This document shows, one piece after another, positions 27,004 through 36,435 of a stretch of DNA of 64,000 bases. This stretch comes from Burkholderia sp. (GTDB lineage: Bacteria > Pseudomonadota > Gammaproteobacteria > Burkholderiales > Burkholderiaceae): contig JAIRVP010000039.1 of NCBI GenBank assembly GCA_031253835.1, forward strand, positions 62,001 to 126,000. The letters are read 5' to 3'. The first letter of the stretch is position 1, and every line of letters begins with the position of its first letter. Made by a program: the position numbers and the translations under genes. The notes beneath the pieces were generated by a model. It was not told the DNA's origin. It ran no database searches and saw only the letters and a program-made list of their open reading frames with translations.

Positions 27004-28437
27004 TCAAAGGCTGACGTTCGATGCCAGCCACTGCGGTTCGTACGCACCCAACGCGCGTGCCGGATAGCACCACGCGAGCGGTGCACCCTCGATCCGCAAC
27101 GGCGGGTGGAGCCGCGTTGCAGGCCCCCATGACGTCGCTTCGACGTGCTCCGCGCGATCGTGTCGCGTATCCGGAACCACGGCAACCACGTCGCTCATCG
27201 GCTCGGCGCGCAACTGCAAGACTGCCGCCGTGCGCGCCAGCGAAGCGCGGACTTCGGTGCCCGCACCGTCCTTCAGTCGCGCCGTCAGTCCGCGAATGGC
27301 AGCCGCCGCCATCAGGTAGCCCGTCGCATGGTCGATCGCCTGGACGGGCAGGTTCACCGGCTCGTCGCTTCCCGTCATGCGCATGCCGGCGTCGGCAATT
27401 CCGGTACTCATCTGGATGAGGCTGTCGAAGCCGCGCCGGCAACGCCACGCGCCGGTCCAGCCATACGCGTCGAGCGATACGTCGATGAGCGCGGGATTGA
27501 GCGCGCGCCGTTGCGCGGCATCGAGCCCGAGACGCGCGAGCGCGTCGGACCGGTAGCCGTGCACGACGATATCCGCATCGCGCAGCAGCCGCGTGAGCGT
27601 ATCGAGATCCGCGGGCTGCTTCAGGTCAAGCCGTGCGCACCGCTTGCCCAGGACGACGTCCAGCACCGTACCCGGCTCTTCCCAGCCATACGGATCGATG
27701 CGCAGCACGTCGGCGCCGAGGCCCGCGAGGAATCGCGTCGCGACGGGGCCGGCGAGAATGCGCGTCAGGTCGAGCACGCGAATGCCGCGCAGCGGCCGGT
27801 CCCGCGACGGTTGCCAGTCGCGTGCCGCATCCGCCTTCGCGGTGCGAACGTGCAGCAGCGGTTCGGACGCAACGGCCCGGCCTTGCGGATGCGCGGCCCA
27901 TTCCTGCCGCGAGACCATCACTGCCGCACAACCGCCGCGCTCGACGATCGCGTCTTCGAGCGCATGGGCATCCCAGCGGCCGACCGCCTGCGCGACTGTC
28001 TTCGCGTCTGCCGCGCAGCCGAGCACCGTCAAGGCCGCTTGCCGATGATGCGGTGCGTTGGTGTGCAACCGGATCCAGCGATCGCGCGCCCGATAGTTGC
28101 CGGCCACCGGATCCCATTGCGGCGGCAGCGTCCATCCCGACGGCCGCAGCGACGTGCCGAACCACAGCGATGCCATGCGCCGGTCGACGTGAACCGCCGG
28201 CAATGTGCCGGTCGACTCGAGCAGCAATTCGGCGACAGCCGCACCCGCCGCGCCAATCGCCGCACTGGCCAGATCGGTCACGCGAAACACGGACAGCAGT
28301 TCGCCCGCCCCGCTGAAGCTGCAACGTTCGGGACGTTGCGACGCCCCCCCCAGCGCAGCCCAGAATTCCTGCAGATGATGCGACATCGGCCCCTCGTCTT
28401 CCGTCGCCGCATCGTGGGAAATTTGATCGACACGCAT
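27004..28437 (-). CDS. CaiB/BaiF family III CoA-transferase
   Basis: A 477-residue protein. The class III core is in the C-terminal half: GIRVLDLTRILAGPVATRFL, GADVLRIDPYGWEEPG and ARLDLKQ, with the catalytic aspartate expected at GFDSLIQMSTG. The N-terminal 180 residues look like a second, degenerate copy of the fold. Such enzymes move CoA between carboxylic acids. GAGGCGAAC precedes ATG 28437; an upstream start at 28494 lacks a site. It is divergent from the HTH-citrate synthase gene, with a three-half-site repeat between them. Confidence 0.82.
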   Translation of the reverse strand: MRVDQISHDAATEDEGPMSHHLQEFWAALGGASQRPERCSFSGAGELLSVFRVTDLASAAIGAAGAAVAELLLESTGTLPAVHVDRRMASLWFGTSLRPSGWTLPPQWDPVAGNYRARDRWIRLHTNAPHHRQAALTVLGCAADAKTVAQAVGRWDAHALEDAIVERGGCAAVMVSRQEWAAHPQGRAVASEPLLHVRTAKADAARDWQPSRDRPLRGIRVLDLTRILAGPVATRFLAGLGADVLRIDPYGWEEPGTVLDVVLGKRCARLDLKQPADLDTLTRLLRDADIVVHGYRSDALARLGLDAAQRRALNPALIDVSLDAYGWTGAWRCRRGFDSLIQMSTGIADAGMRMTGSDEPVNLPVQAIDHATGYLMAAAAIRGLTARLKDGAGTEVRASLARTAAVLQLRAEPMSDVVAVVPDTRHDRAEHVEATSWGPATRLHPPLRIEGAPLAWCYPARALGAYEPQWLASNVSL

Positions 28438-28490
28438 GTTCGCCTCGAATCGTTTCGGTGACGCAAAGATCGGCTTGCTCGCATTTATTG

Positions 28491-28514
28491 TCAACGTTGA
28501 TTATCCTGATCAAC
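28491..28514. promoter_or_regulatory. Array of half-sites between CoA-transferase and citrate synthase genes
   Basis: TCAACGTTGA (28491-28500) is a perfect 10-bp palindrome. Its GTTGAT half (28496-28501) is repeated inverted as ATCAAC (28509-28514) after 7 bp. This gives three related half-sites in the 103-bp divergent promoter region, 27 bp before the citrate synthase start. Confidence 0.5.
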
Positions 28515-28540
28515 CTGCCGAACGAATCGAGTCTCGCGCC

Positions 28541-29836
28541 ATGTCGCCCTACCTGAATTCGACCGAAGCGGCCGCGAGGCTCGGCGTCTCGCGGCAGACG
28601 CTTTACGCTTACGTCAGCCGCGGCCTGCTTCGCGCGGAACCCTCCAGCCATCCACGTGAAAGCCGTTACTTCGCAGCGGACGTCGACCGGCTTGCAGCCG
28701 AACGCGCACGCGGCCGCAAACCGAAGGAAGTCGCGAAAGCCGCGCTGAACTGGGGCTCGCCCGTGCTCGAATCGAGCATCACGTTGATCGAGGGCGGCCA
28801 GCTTTTCTATCGCGGCGTGGACGTGCTCGATCTCGCCGGCCGCGCGAGCCTCGAGGAAGTCGCCGCGCTGCTCTGGCAATGCGACGCGCACACCGCTTTT
28901 GGCCGTCGCGCCCCCCGCGCCCCCGCGGTGTTGCGCACCCTCTTCAAACACTACGGCGATCAACGCGCGGAACAAGCACTCCTGCCGCTGTTCGCCGTCG
29001 CCACCGAAGACGCACCGACGGCAGCGTGGCAGCAATCGGCCGACAGCCAGGTGCAGGGCTGCGGCGACCTGGTCCGGATCCTCGCTGCGTGCCTGTTGCG
29101 CACCGGGTTCGATACGGCGCCCGTCCACGTGCAATGCGCGCGGGCATGGGGTGTAGGGCCTTCCGGCGCGGAACTGATCCGGATCGCACTCGTGCTGTGC
29201 GCGGATCATGAATTGAACGCGTCGAGTTTCACGGGCCGATGCGTGGCATCGACGAACGCGAGTTTGCGAGCGGTCGTGATCGGCGGGCTCGCCGGCCTGT
29301 CGGGCGGTCGGCACGGCGCCACCACCGCGCGTGTCGAGGCGATGTGGGATGAAATCGGCAACCGGGACGTCGAGCGGAAGATGCACGCGCGTCTGCACCG
29401 AGGCGACGATTTGCCGGGGTTCGGACATTCGCTGTATCCCGGTGGCGACGTGCGGGCGACATACCTGCTGTCGCGTATCCTGCCGCGCCGTCCGCAATGG
29501 AAAACGATGATCGATGCGGGCAGTTCGCTGGTTGGCCAGAAGCCTTCGGTGGATCTCGCGCTCGTCGCGCTGCGCAGGCATTTGCGGCTTCCCGTCGGCG
29601 CCGCGTTCGGTTTGTTCGCGCTCGGCCGCTCGATCGGCTGGATCGCGCACGGGCTCGAGCAGCGCGAACATCCCGAGCTGATCAGGCCTCGGGCGGTATA
29701 TACGGGCGTTCGGCCAGACGGTATCGATGCAGGCCCGGATCAGACACGGTCACGCGGGCGATCGGGAAAGCGGTCCGTGGCGCGGCATGCGAGTCCGGAA
29801 AACGACATACTTGCGACGTTTTTCAAAGCCCGTTAG
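28541..29836 (+). CDS. Citrate synthase-family protein with N-terminal helix-turn-helix
   Basis: A 431-residue fusion. Residues 6-35 (STEAAARLGVSRQTLYAYVS) are a MerR/excisionase-type DNA-binding helix-turn-helix. From about residue 70 it is a citrate synthase with ADHELN (H223), GGRHGA (H258), LPGFGHSLYP (H296) and KPSVDLAL (D338), so the catalytic set seems intact. Citrate synthases join acetyl- or propionyl-CoA to a keto acid. It is divergent from a CoA-transferase, which may supply or use the acyl-CoA. The DNA-binding part suggests that it also regulates; that is inference. Confidence 0.85.
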   Translation: MSPYLNSTEAAARLGVSRQTLYAYVSRGLLRAEPSSHPRESRYFAADVDRLAAERARGRKPKEVAKAALNWGSPVLESSITLIEGGQLFYRGVDVLDLAGRASLEEVAALLWQCDAHTAFGRRAPRAPAVLRTLFKHYGDQRAEQALLPLFAVATEDAPTAAWQQSADSQVQGCGDLVRILAACLLRTGFDTAPVHVQCARAWGVGPSGAELIRIALVLCADHELNASSFTGRCVASTNASLRAVVIGGLAGLSGGRHGATTARVEAMWDEIGNRDVERKMHARLHRGDDLPGFGHSLYPGGDVRATYLLSRILPRRPQWKTMIDAGSSLVGQKPSVDLALVALRRHLRLPVGAAFGLFALGRSIGWIAHGLEQREHPELIRPRAVYTGVRPDGIDAGPDQTRSRGRSGKRSVARHASPENDILATFFKAR

Positions 29837-30227
29837 CCGAGTGTGCAGGTGGTTCGCGGAGGCGGTACCCGGTCGAAGCGGGGATGGGGTGGGCTCGTAT
29901 GATCCGTGCGTGCCCCAATAAGAATGCACTGCAACAGGGAAAGGACGGATCGCTAAACCTGCCCCTCGAAACTGTCCATCTCGATCGGGTTTTGGGCGTC
30001 ACACATACGTCGCAAAACCGTCAGCCCGTTACGCTGTTCGGGTTCGAAAGCCAATACCGGAAGGAATATTCGGTCGCAGCGGCGGGGGGCCTCGCATCGA
30101 GCCAGGGATGACGATTACCGCTTATCCATCGGAGTAGCGTGCGATTGGGTTGCTCGGCTGGCGACTCTGCACTGACTATCGAGATAGACTCGGATTTCTC
30201 AAGCAAAAGACGACACAGCTCTTTTCT
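29837..30227. other. Gene-free stretch
   Basis: These 391 bases are less GC-rich than the flanks and contain no frame with a ribosome site and protein-like composition on either strand. The longest open frames are in the shadow of flanking genes. I see no clear terminator or repeat. It may be decayed DNA. Confidence 0.4.
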
Positions 30228-30644
30228 ATGTCTCGAACCACTGCGGATATCGCTCACGACATCGCCACCTTCATCCCGGAAGATGACAACTGGCTTGCGT
30301 TGGATTTGCTCGTTACCGAGCTCTGGCAAGCAGGGCATCCAGAACAGGCGATACCGGAACTCCTGAGCGTGTTTGAGCGCTACCCCGAGGAAGATGGTTT
30401 GGGCGTGATATGGAGCGTTCTCCACGGACTCGAATCGCTGCCGAATTATGAGCCGGCGCTTCTTCGATCCCTCGCGCGACAGCCCAGCGAGTTCGGCGTC
30501 TGCATGGTTGGCCGACTGCTAAATGCTGGCAGACGAGAAGTCGGCGGCATTTCGTTACTCGACACATTGCGTGAACTGGCAGCCACGGCGAAGTCTCCGC
30601 GCATCCGTGAGACCGCGGTAGCTTTTGTGTCCCGAAACAACTGA
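30228..30644 (+). CDS. Hypothetical protein, helical
   Basis: A 138-residue protein I do not recognise. It is helical, with a HEAT/TPR-like flavour (LLVTELWQAGHPEQAIPELL, then ISLLDTLRELAATAKSPRIR), no signal peptide and no membrane segment. Codon use is less GC-biased than in neighbouring genes. Size and composition resemble immunity proteins of polymorphic toxins, but no toxin gene is adjacent. The ribosome site before ATG 30228 is weak. Confidence 0.55.
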   Translation: MSRTTADIAHDIATFIPEDDNWLALDLLVTELWQAGHPEQAIPELLSVFERYPEEDGLGVIWSVLHGLESLPNYEPALLRSLARQPSEFGVCMVGRLLNAGRREVGGISLLDTLRELAATAKSPRIRETAVAFVSRNN

Positions 30645-30943
30645 GTCCCAGGGAGTGATTTCCCTCCAGGAATTTGAACGGCTCCGCCCGGAAGCACCGG
30701 GATGTCCGCTTTGGGTCGGAAGTCACCGGTCGCGCGTCGCAGGGCGGCGGCCGGCCGAGTTCGGCCGCGATGAGCCGTTCACGACCAGAGCCCGCATTGG
30801 CGCTTAATTGCCGGCGTGACGCTCGCGGCGATACGCTCGAAACTTGTTCTGCGATCTACGGCGCCCGGTTGCTTTCCTCGCGGTGCTTGCAGTGCAGCAA
30901 AACGAGTGTCCTGCCGCCCGTAGGGCCCGTGCGATGATGCGCC

Positions 30944-31348
30944 ATGACCAACATGAGAAATGGAATGACGATTACATTCGACGACGCGACAACGGCGGCG
31001 ATCGCCGCGTTTGCCCAACTGGATATCTACACGGCCGTGCAAGCGATGCGCGCCGAGGCCGACTACGACCGCGAACGAGACCAGTGGATCTCGCGCTACA
31101 TCGACGAGCACGGCGGCGGTGCGGACGACGCCGAATACGATGCCTTGCACGCGCAGGCCCAGGCAACCCCGGAATACGCACAGTTCATCGATGCGGCTCG
31201 CCGGGAAATCCTGGAATACTTCGGCGTAACCGACGATCAACTGGACTGGATGGTCCTGCTGCGCGATGACGACAGCGATGAGCTTTGGGCGGAAGTCAAC
31301 CGGCAGCGGAGCGCGCTGGGAACCGGTGAAGTGCGCGGAGATCTCTGA
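30944..31348 (+). CDS. Hypothetical acidic protein
   Basis: A protein of up to 134 residues that is strongly acidic and soluble, with no recognised domain. It is rich in Asp, Glu and Ala (DIYTAVQAMRAEADYDRERD, then YIDEHGGGADDAEYDAL). Possible starts are 30944, 30953 and 30965, none with a strong ribosome site. It lies 300 bp after the previous small gene and may belong with it in a patch of accessory genes. Confidence 0.5.
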   Translation: MTNMRNGMTITFDDATTAAIAAFAQLDIYTAVQAMRAEADYDRERDQWISRYIDEHGGGADDAEYDALHAQAQATPEYAQFIDAARREILEYFGVTDDQLDWMVLLRDDDSDELWAEVNRQRSALGTGEVRGDL

Positions 31349-31509
31349 CCATGGCTTGCCGTTAGGTCTCAAGTCGTGACGGGTGCGGGGCTGGAGTCAG
31401 CTCGGCCCCGTGGTGCGCCCGGCTCTCGGTTTGAATGGTCCGGAATATAAAAACGCGGCATTGCGTCGTCTTCGCGACGTCGTCAGCCCTGATAAGAGGT
31501 CACTTCCGA

Positions 31510-32418
31510 ATGAAGCGTGGTTTTCTGTTTGCCGTCGTGCTCGCGACGTCGCTGTTTGCCGCCAACGCGGCACTGTCACAGGAAAAGGCCGGGCCGCCTT
31601 TATACACGTGGTTGTCCGCACGTTTTCCCGATAGCGCGCGTTACGATTCGCCCGTGTTGACCGTCGGCGATTCGGGGCTGCCGTCCGATCAAGGCATCGT
31701 CCAGGCCCAGCTGACACTGATCCAGTCCCCGCAAGGTGACGATTCCGCATTGGGACTGGCCGTCGCCTTCTACACGACGAAGCAGTGGAATTTCAATACC
31801 GTCCGCGACAACGGGACATTCGGCACCCGCTACAAGCAAGGGAACGTCGCGGTCGTGATTCCGACGCTGAACGGCAATGGCTACGGCGACACGGACAGCT
31901 GGCGCCCGCTTGCCGCCGATGGCAAGACCTGGCCAGTCAAAGGCGGGGTCTTCGTCATGCTGGATCGCATTTACCTGAAAGCCTACGAGATCAGCGGGAA
32001 CGACTTCGTGCTCAGCCTCTCGGATTACAACGCGGTCGGCAAAGTCTTCAGTATCCGGATTCCGGCCGCGTACCTGTCGCGCTTTCTCGCCGGCATTCCG
32101 AACGATCGCGGCCTGGTGCCGCAAGGGCTGTCGAGCCATCCAACGCCCTTTGGCGTGGAGTATGCCGCGCTCAATGAACAGGCGGTGACGGAAATGAAGA
32201 TTCCCGACGGCGCGATGCGGGTCATGGGGATTGTTCCCGGCGCCATCGCGGATCGCGCCGGCCTGAAGAATTACGACGTGCTGCTGCGTTTCGGCGATCA
32301 CCCGCTGAAGGAGCCGAACGATCTGGTCAACGCCGTGCATGCGACGCCGCCCGGCACGGCGGTACCGCTGACGGTCTGGCGCAATGCCAGGGAGGTCAGG
32401 CTGCAGGCCCGGTTCTAG
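31510..32418 (+). CDS. Exported PDZ-domain protein
   Basis: A 302-residue protein. A Sec signal peptide (MKRGFLFAVVLATSLFAANA, cleaved near residue 21-23) is followed by a large uncharacterised domain and a C-terminal PDZ domain (about 230-300) with VMGIVPGAIADRAGLKNYDV and GDHPLKEPNDLVNAV. There is no protease triad, so it probably binds or scaffolds periplasmic proteins and is not a DegP-like protease. AGAGG lies before ATG 31510. Confidence 0.8.
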   Translation: MKRGFLFAVVLATSLFAANAALSQEKAGPPLYTWLSARFPDSARYDSPVLTVGDSGLPSDQGIVQAQLTLIQSPQGDDSALGLAVAFYTTKQWNFNTVRDNGTFGTRYKQGNVAVVIPTLNGNGYGDTDSWRPLAADGKTWPVKGGVFVMLDRIYLKAYEISGNDFVLSLSDYNAVGKVFSIRIPAAYLSRFLAGIPNDRGLVPQGLSSHPTPFGVEYAALNEQAVTEMKIPDGAMRVMGIVPGAIADRAGLKNYDVLLRFGDHPLKEPNDLVNAVHATPPGTAVPLTVWRNAREVRLQARF

Positions 32419-32512
32419 GATCGACTCCGGATCAGGGAAACGATGGTCAGGGCGCACCGTTGCGCGCTGACCACCCTTCAATTCAGGTACGCGAGCGCCC
32501 GCGACATCGCGG

Positions 32513-33211
32513 TCACGCTGCCCCGTCGCCCTTCGGAAACATCCCCTTGCTCATCGCATCGAGTTGCCGCACGATCTCCGCGCGCAGTTCGGCCGATACC
32601 TCGACACTGTCGAGCAATTCCGAAATCCACAATCCGTCGGCCGCGAGCCGGCAGATCATCAGCGTCGCGGCCTGCGCGAGCGGCACGGGATCGGGCCGCG
32701 TCCATTCGCGCATCGGCACCGACCAGCGCTCGCGCGTGTCCTGCTCGGTAATCATCGACGCGACCAGCACGCGCAGCACATCGGTACTCGCGGCCGGATT
32801 CGCCGCATCGAGCACCGCATGCAGATAGGCGCGCGCCGCCGCGCCGTCGCCGTTCGGATCCGCCGCCATCCGCGCGTCCATCTGCGCACCGAAGCGGGCG
32901 GTCGCCTGCCCGAACAACGCATCCAGCAGCCCCTGCTTGTTCGCGAAGTGATACTGCAGCGCGCCTTTCGTCACGCCGGCGCGCTCGGCCACCGCATCGA
33001 GCGTCAACGCGGCCACGCCGTGATGCGTCGCGATTTCCGAGGCGGCCGCCAGCAACTGCGCGCGCACCTGGTCAGGCGCTTTTTTTCGCCGTACACCGGC
33101 GGCGACGGCAGCCGGCGCCGATGATCCTTCAGACGCCCGCGCGCCGGCCGTTTCGGCCGGTTCGACAGGCGCGGACACGTCGCGCGGCGCGGGTTCGAGG
33201 CGTTTTTTCAT
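32513..33211 (-). CDS. TetR-family regulator next to squalene-hopene cyclase
   Basis: A 232-residue regulator with an unusual 45-residue Pro/Ala-rich N-terminal extension. Then comes the helix-turn-helix (about 45-92: AAASEIATHHGVAALTLDAV, then VTKGALQYHFANKQGLLDAL) and a TetR ligand domain. ATG 33211 is used; upstream ATGs run into the shc promoter. It is divergent from shc with only 53 bp between starts, so direct repression of hopanoid synthesis is a reasonable guess. The ligand is unknown. Confidence 0.87.
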   Translation of the reverse strand: MKKRLEPAPRDVSAPVEPAETAGARASEGSSAPAAVAAGVRRKKAPDQVRAQLLAAASEIATHHGVAALTLDAVAERAGVTKGALQYHFANKQGLLDALFGQATARFGAQMDARMAADPNGDGAAARAYLHAVLDAANPAASTDVLRVLVASMITEQDTRERWSVPMREWTRPDPVPLAQAATLMICRLAADGLWISELLDSVEVSAELRAEIVRQLDAMSKGMFPKGDGAA

Positions 33212-33264
33212 GGTGCGGATGGTAGCACCCGGGCGTCTCGAGATAAACATTCCGGCTGGATGGT

Positions 33265-35304
33265 ATGATCCGCCGCATGAATAAAACCGCCCCCTCGCCC
33301 TGGTCCGCACTCGACACCGCGATCGCCCGTGGACGCGACGCGCTCGTGCGTCTCCAGCAGCCCGACGGCAGCTGGTGTTTCGAACTGGAATCCGACGCGA
33401 CGATCACCGCGGAATACATCCTGATGATGCATTTCATGGACAAGATCGACGACGTGCGCCAGGAGAAGATGGCGCGTTACCTGCGCGCGAACCAGCGGCT
33501 CGACACGCACGGCGCATGGGCGCTGTACGTCGACGGCGCGCCGGACGTGTCGTGCAGCGTGAAGGCGTATTTCGCGCTGAAGGCGGCCGGCGACAGCGAA
33601 CGCGCACCGCACATGGTCCGCGCGCGCGATGCGATCCTGAAGCTCGGCGGCGCGGCGCGCGCGAACGTGTTCACGCGCATCCTGCTCGCGACGTTCGGCC
33701 AGGTGCCGTGGCGCGCGGCGCCGTTCATGCCCATCGAGTTCGTGCTGTTCCCGAAGTGGGTGCCGATCTCGATGTACAAGGTCGCGTACTGGGCACGCAC
33801 GACGATGGTGCCGCTGCTGGTGCTGTGCTCGCTGAAGGCGCGTGCGCGCAATCCGCGCAACGTCTCGATTCGCGAGCTGTTCGTCACGCCGCCGGAAGAA
33901 GAGCGCCAGTACTTCCCGCCCGCGAGCGGCATGCGCAAGGTATTCCTCGCGCTCGACCGCACGGTCCGCCATATCGAGCCGCTGCTGCCGAAAGGCCTGC
34001 GGCAGCGCGCGATCCGGCATGCGCAAGCGTGGTGCGCGGAACGGATGAACGGCGAGGACGGGCTCGGCGGCATCTTCCCGCCGATCGTCTACAGCTACCA
34101 GATGATGGAGGTACTCGGCTACCCGGACGACCATCCGCTGCGGCGCGATTGCGAAAACGCGCTGGAGAAGCTGCTGGTCACGCGGCCGGACGGCAGCATG
34201 TATTGCCAGCCGTGCCTGTCGCCGGTGTGGGACACCGCGTGGAGCACGATGGCGCTCGAGCAGGCGCGCGGCGTCGCGGCGCCGGAAGCCGGCGAGGCCG
34301 CTTCCGGCGCGCTGCGCGAACTCGATGAACGCATCGCACGCGCGTACGACTGGCTGGCCGTGCGTCAGGTCAACGACCTGCGCGGCGACTGGATCGAGAA
34401 TGCGCCGGCCGACGTCGAACCGGGCGGCTGGGCGTTCCAGTACGCGAACCCGTACTACCCCGACATCGACGACACCGCGGTCGTCACCGCGATGCTCGAT
34501 CGCCGCGGCCGCACGCATCGCAACGCGGACGGCACGAACCCGCATGCGCCGCGCGTCGCACGCGCGCTCGACTGGATGCGCGGGCTGCAATCGCGCAACG
34601 GCGGCTTCGCGGCATTCGATGCCGACTGCGACCGCCTGTACCTGAACGCGATCCCGTTCGCCGATCACGGCGCGCTGCTCGATCCGCCGACCGAAGATGT
34701 ATCGGGCCGCGTACTGCTGTGTTTCGGCGTGACGAAACGCGCGGAAGAACGCGCATCGCTCGCACGCTGCATCGACTACGTGAAGCGCACGCAGCAGCCC
34801 GACGGCAGCTGGTGGGGCCGCTGGGGCACGAACTACCTCTACGGCACGTGGAGCGTGCTGGCCGGCCTCGCGCTTGCCGGCGAGGACAAGTCGCAGCCGT
34901 ATATCGCGCGCGCGATCGAATGGCTGCGCGCCCGGCAGCATGCGGACGGCGGCTGGGGTGAAACGAACGACAGCTATGTCGACCCGAAGCTGGCCGGCAC
35001 GAACGACGGCGAGAGCACGTCGAACTTCACCGCGTGGGCGCTGCTCGCGCAGATGGCGTTCGGCGACCATGAATCCGATTCGGTGAAGCGCGGCATCGCG
35101 TACCTGCAGTCGGTGCAGCAGGATGACGGCTTCTGGTGGCACCGCTCGCACAATGCGCCGGGCTTCCCGCGCATCTTCTACCTGAAGTATCACGGCTATA
35201 CCGCGTACTTCCCGCTGTGGGCGCTCGCACGCTATCGGCGACTTGCCGGCGCTGCGGCTGCCGCTCCGGCAGCCGTGGAAGCAACCGACACGGCAGTCGC
35301 CTGA
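33265..35304 (+). CDS. shc: Squalene-hopene cyclase
   Basis: A 679-residue triterpene cyclase, normal for the family. The catalytic DxDD motif is DIDD at residues 400-403. QW repeats appear as QQPDGSWCFE, QSRNGGFAAF, QQPDGSWWGRWG, QHADGGWGE and QQDDGFWW. The enzyme is a monotopic membrane protein that folds squalene into hopene, giving hopanoids that stiffen the outer membrane. A second start at 33277 is possible; a TATGAT box overlaps the first ATG. No hpn genes adjoin it. Confidence 0.96.
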   Translation: MIRRMNKTAPSPWSALDTAIARGRDALVRLQQPDGSWCFELESDATITAEYILMMHFMDKIDDVRQEKMARYLRANQRLDTHGAWALYVDGAPDVSCSVKAYFALKAAGDSERAPHMVRARDAILKLGGAARANVFTRILLATFGQVPWRAAPFMPIEFVLFPKWVPISMYKVAYWARTTMVPLLVLCSLKARARNPRNVSIRELFVTPPEEERQYFPPASGMRKVFLALDRTVRHIEPLLPKGLRQRAIRHAQAWCAERMNGEDGLGGIFPPIVYSYQMMEVLGYPDDHPLRRDCENALEKLLVTRPDGSMYCQPCLSPVWDTAWSTMALEQARGVAAPEAGEAASGALRELDERIARAYDWLAVRQVNDLRGDWIENAPADVEPGGWAFQYANPYYPDIDDTAVVTAMLDRRGRTHRNADGTNPHAPRVARALDWMRGLQSRNGGFAAFDADCDRLYLNAIPFADHGALLDPPTEDVSGRVLLCFGVTKRAEERASLARCIDYVKRTQQPDGSWWGRWGTNYLYGTWSVLAGLALAGEDKSQPYIARAIEWLRARQHADGGWGETNDSYVDPKLAGTNDGESTSNFTAWALLAQMAFGDHESDSVKRGIAYLQSVQQDDGFWWHRSHNAPGFPRIFYLKYHGYTAYFPLWALARYRRLAGAAAAAPAAVEATDTAVA

Positions 35305-35305
35305 A

Positions 35306-35346
35306 CGACCGCGCGCCGCGGTGCCCGAGGGCACCCGGCGCGGTCG
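35306..35346. terminator. Long hairpin between shc and lysR
   Basis: CGACCGCG...CCG pairs with CGGCGCGGTCG around an inner GGTGCCC/GGGCACC stem, in the 67-bp gap between convergent genes. It can terminate in both directions; no T run follows. Confidence 0.6.
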
Positions 35347-35371
35347 CGACGGGATCCCCCTCCCCGCCGAA

Positions 35372-36286
35372 TCACTCGGCCCCCTTCTCCCGCATCTTCA
35401 CGAACGCGTCGCGCAAATCCGCGCAGAACGCGTCGCCGATCATCGACAGCGGCTGCGACGCGGACGTCACCAGATAGAAGTGATCGGGCACGGCCGGCTC
35501 GAACGGCTTGACGGCCACGCGCTGGCCCGCATACGCGGCCGTTACCGGATCGATCAGCGCGACGCCCGCACCGTTCGCGACGAACGCGACGATCGTCTGC
35601 GACAGCTGCGCCTCGATCGACAGCACGCGCGACACGCCGGCCTCGACGAACACGCGATCGATCGCGCTGCGCGCCTCGAAACTCGGCGGAAACGAGATGA
35701 ACGATTCGTCGCGCAGGTCGGCCGGCTGCACGACGCGCTTGCGCGCGAGCCGATGCCCGCGCGGCACGATGCAGCACATCGCCGCTTCCGCGAGCCGCTC
35801 GCCGCGCACGGCCGGATGCGGGACGGGTTCGGCGATCAGCCCGACATCGCATTGCCCTGACGCGACCTTGTCGACAACGGTGGACGCACTGTGCGCGAGC
35901 AGCGTGATGTCGACACCCGGGTGCGCATGCGAGAACCGCGTGACGAGCTCCGGCAGCAGGTCGAGCGCGACGGCCGGCGAGCCGGCCACGCGCAGCGTGC
36001 CGCGCCGCATCGCGCGGATCTGCTCGGCCGCCTGCGCGACGCGATCGAGCCCGACGAACGCGCGCTCGACCTCCTCGTACAGCACGCGCGCCTGGGCAGT
36101 CGGCGTGAAGCGCCCCTGCTGCCGCTCGAACAGCACGAAGCCGATCCGGTCCTCGAGATCGGCGATCAGCCGGCTCACGGCCGGCTGCGAGATATGGAGA
36201 TCGCGTGCCGCGCGCGTGACGGTGTGGCGCTGCATCACCGCACGGAACGCTTCGATCTGACGAATCCTCAGCGAGGGCGTGGTCAT
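35372..36286 (-). CDS. LysR-family regulator, OccR/NocR-like
   Basis: A 304-residue LTTR. The helix-turn-helix is QIEAFRAVMQRHTVTRAARD then SQPAVSRLIADLEDRIGFVL, close to regulators of opine and basic amino-acid catabolism such as OccR, NocR and ArgP. The effector domain includes GQCDVGLIAEP. It is divergent from the oxidase operon that starts 149 bp away, the arrangement of an activator with its catabolic targets. A GGACAG/CTGTCC repeat lies between them. Confidence 0.88.
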   Translation of the reverse strand: MTTPSLRIRQIEAFRAVMQRHTVTRAARDLHISQPAVSRLIADLEDRIGFVLFERQQGRFTPTAQARVLYEEVERAFVGLDRVAQAAEQIRAMRRGTLRVAGSPAVALDLLPELVTRFSHAHPGVDITLLAHSASTVVDKVASGQCDVGLIAEPVPHPAVRGERLAEAAMCCIVPRGHRLARKRVVQPADLRDESFISFPPSFEARSAIDRVFVEAGVSRVLSIEAQLSQTIVAFVANGAGVALIDPVTAAYAGQRVAVKPFEPAVPDHFYLVTSASQPLSMIGDAFCADLRDAFVKMREKGAE

Positions 36287-36321
36287 AACACTGGATTATG
36301 GGTCGTTGATCAAGCTGTATT

Positions 36322-36343
36322 GGACAGCACATTTTGCCTGTCC
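36322..36343. promoter_or_regulatory. Inverted repeat in the oxidase-operon promoter
   Basis: GGACAG (36322-36327) and CTGTCC (36338-36343) are separated by 10 bp, in a TTGGACAG...CTGTCCGAA context between the divergent lysR and oxidase genes. It is a plausible LysR binding site. Confidence 0.45.
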
Positions 36344-36435
36344 GAACATCGGTTCCGCAACGTACTGAACGCAAGGAGCCGCGCCGTCATGGGATATAAC
36401 ACGCAACCGCTGCACCCGCGACACCGGAGCCGCGC

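Noticed and set aside
33208..35334. 708-codon minus-strand frame over squalene-hopene cyclase
   Set aside because: It is the complement of the shc codons, has no conserved motif, and its composition is typical of shadow frames in high-GC DNA.
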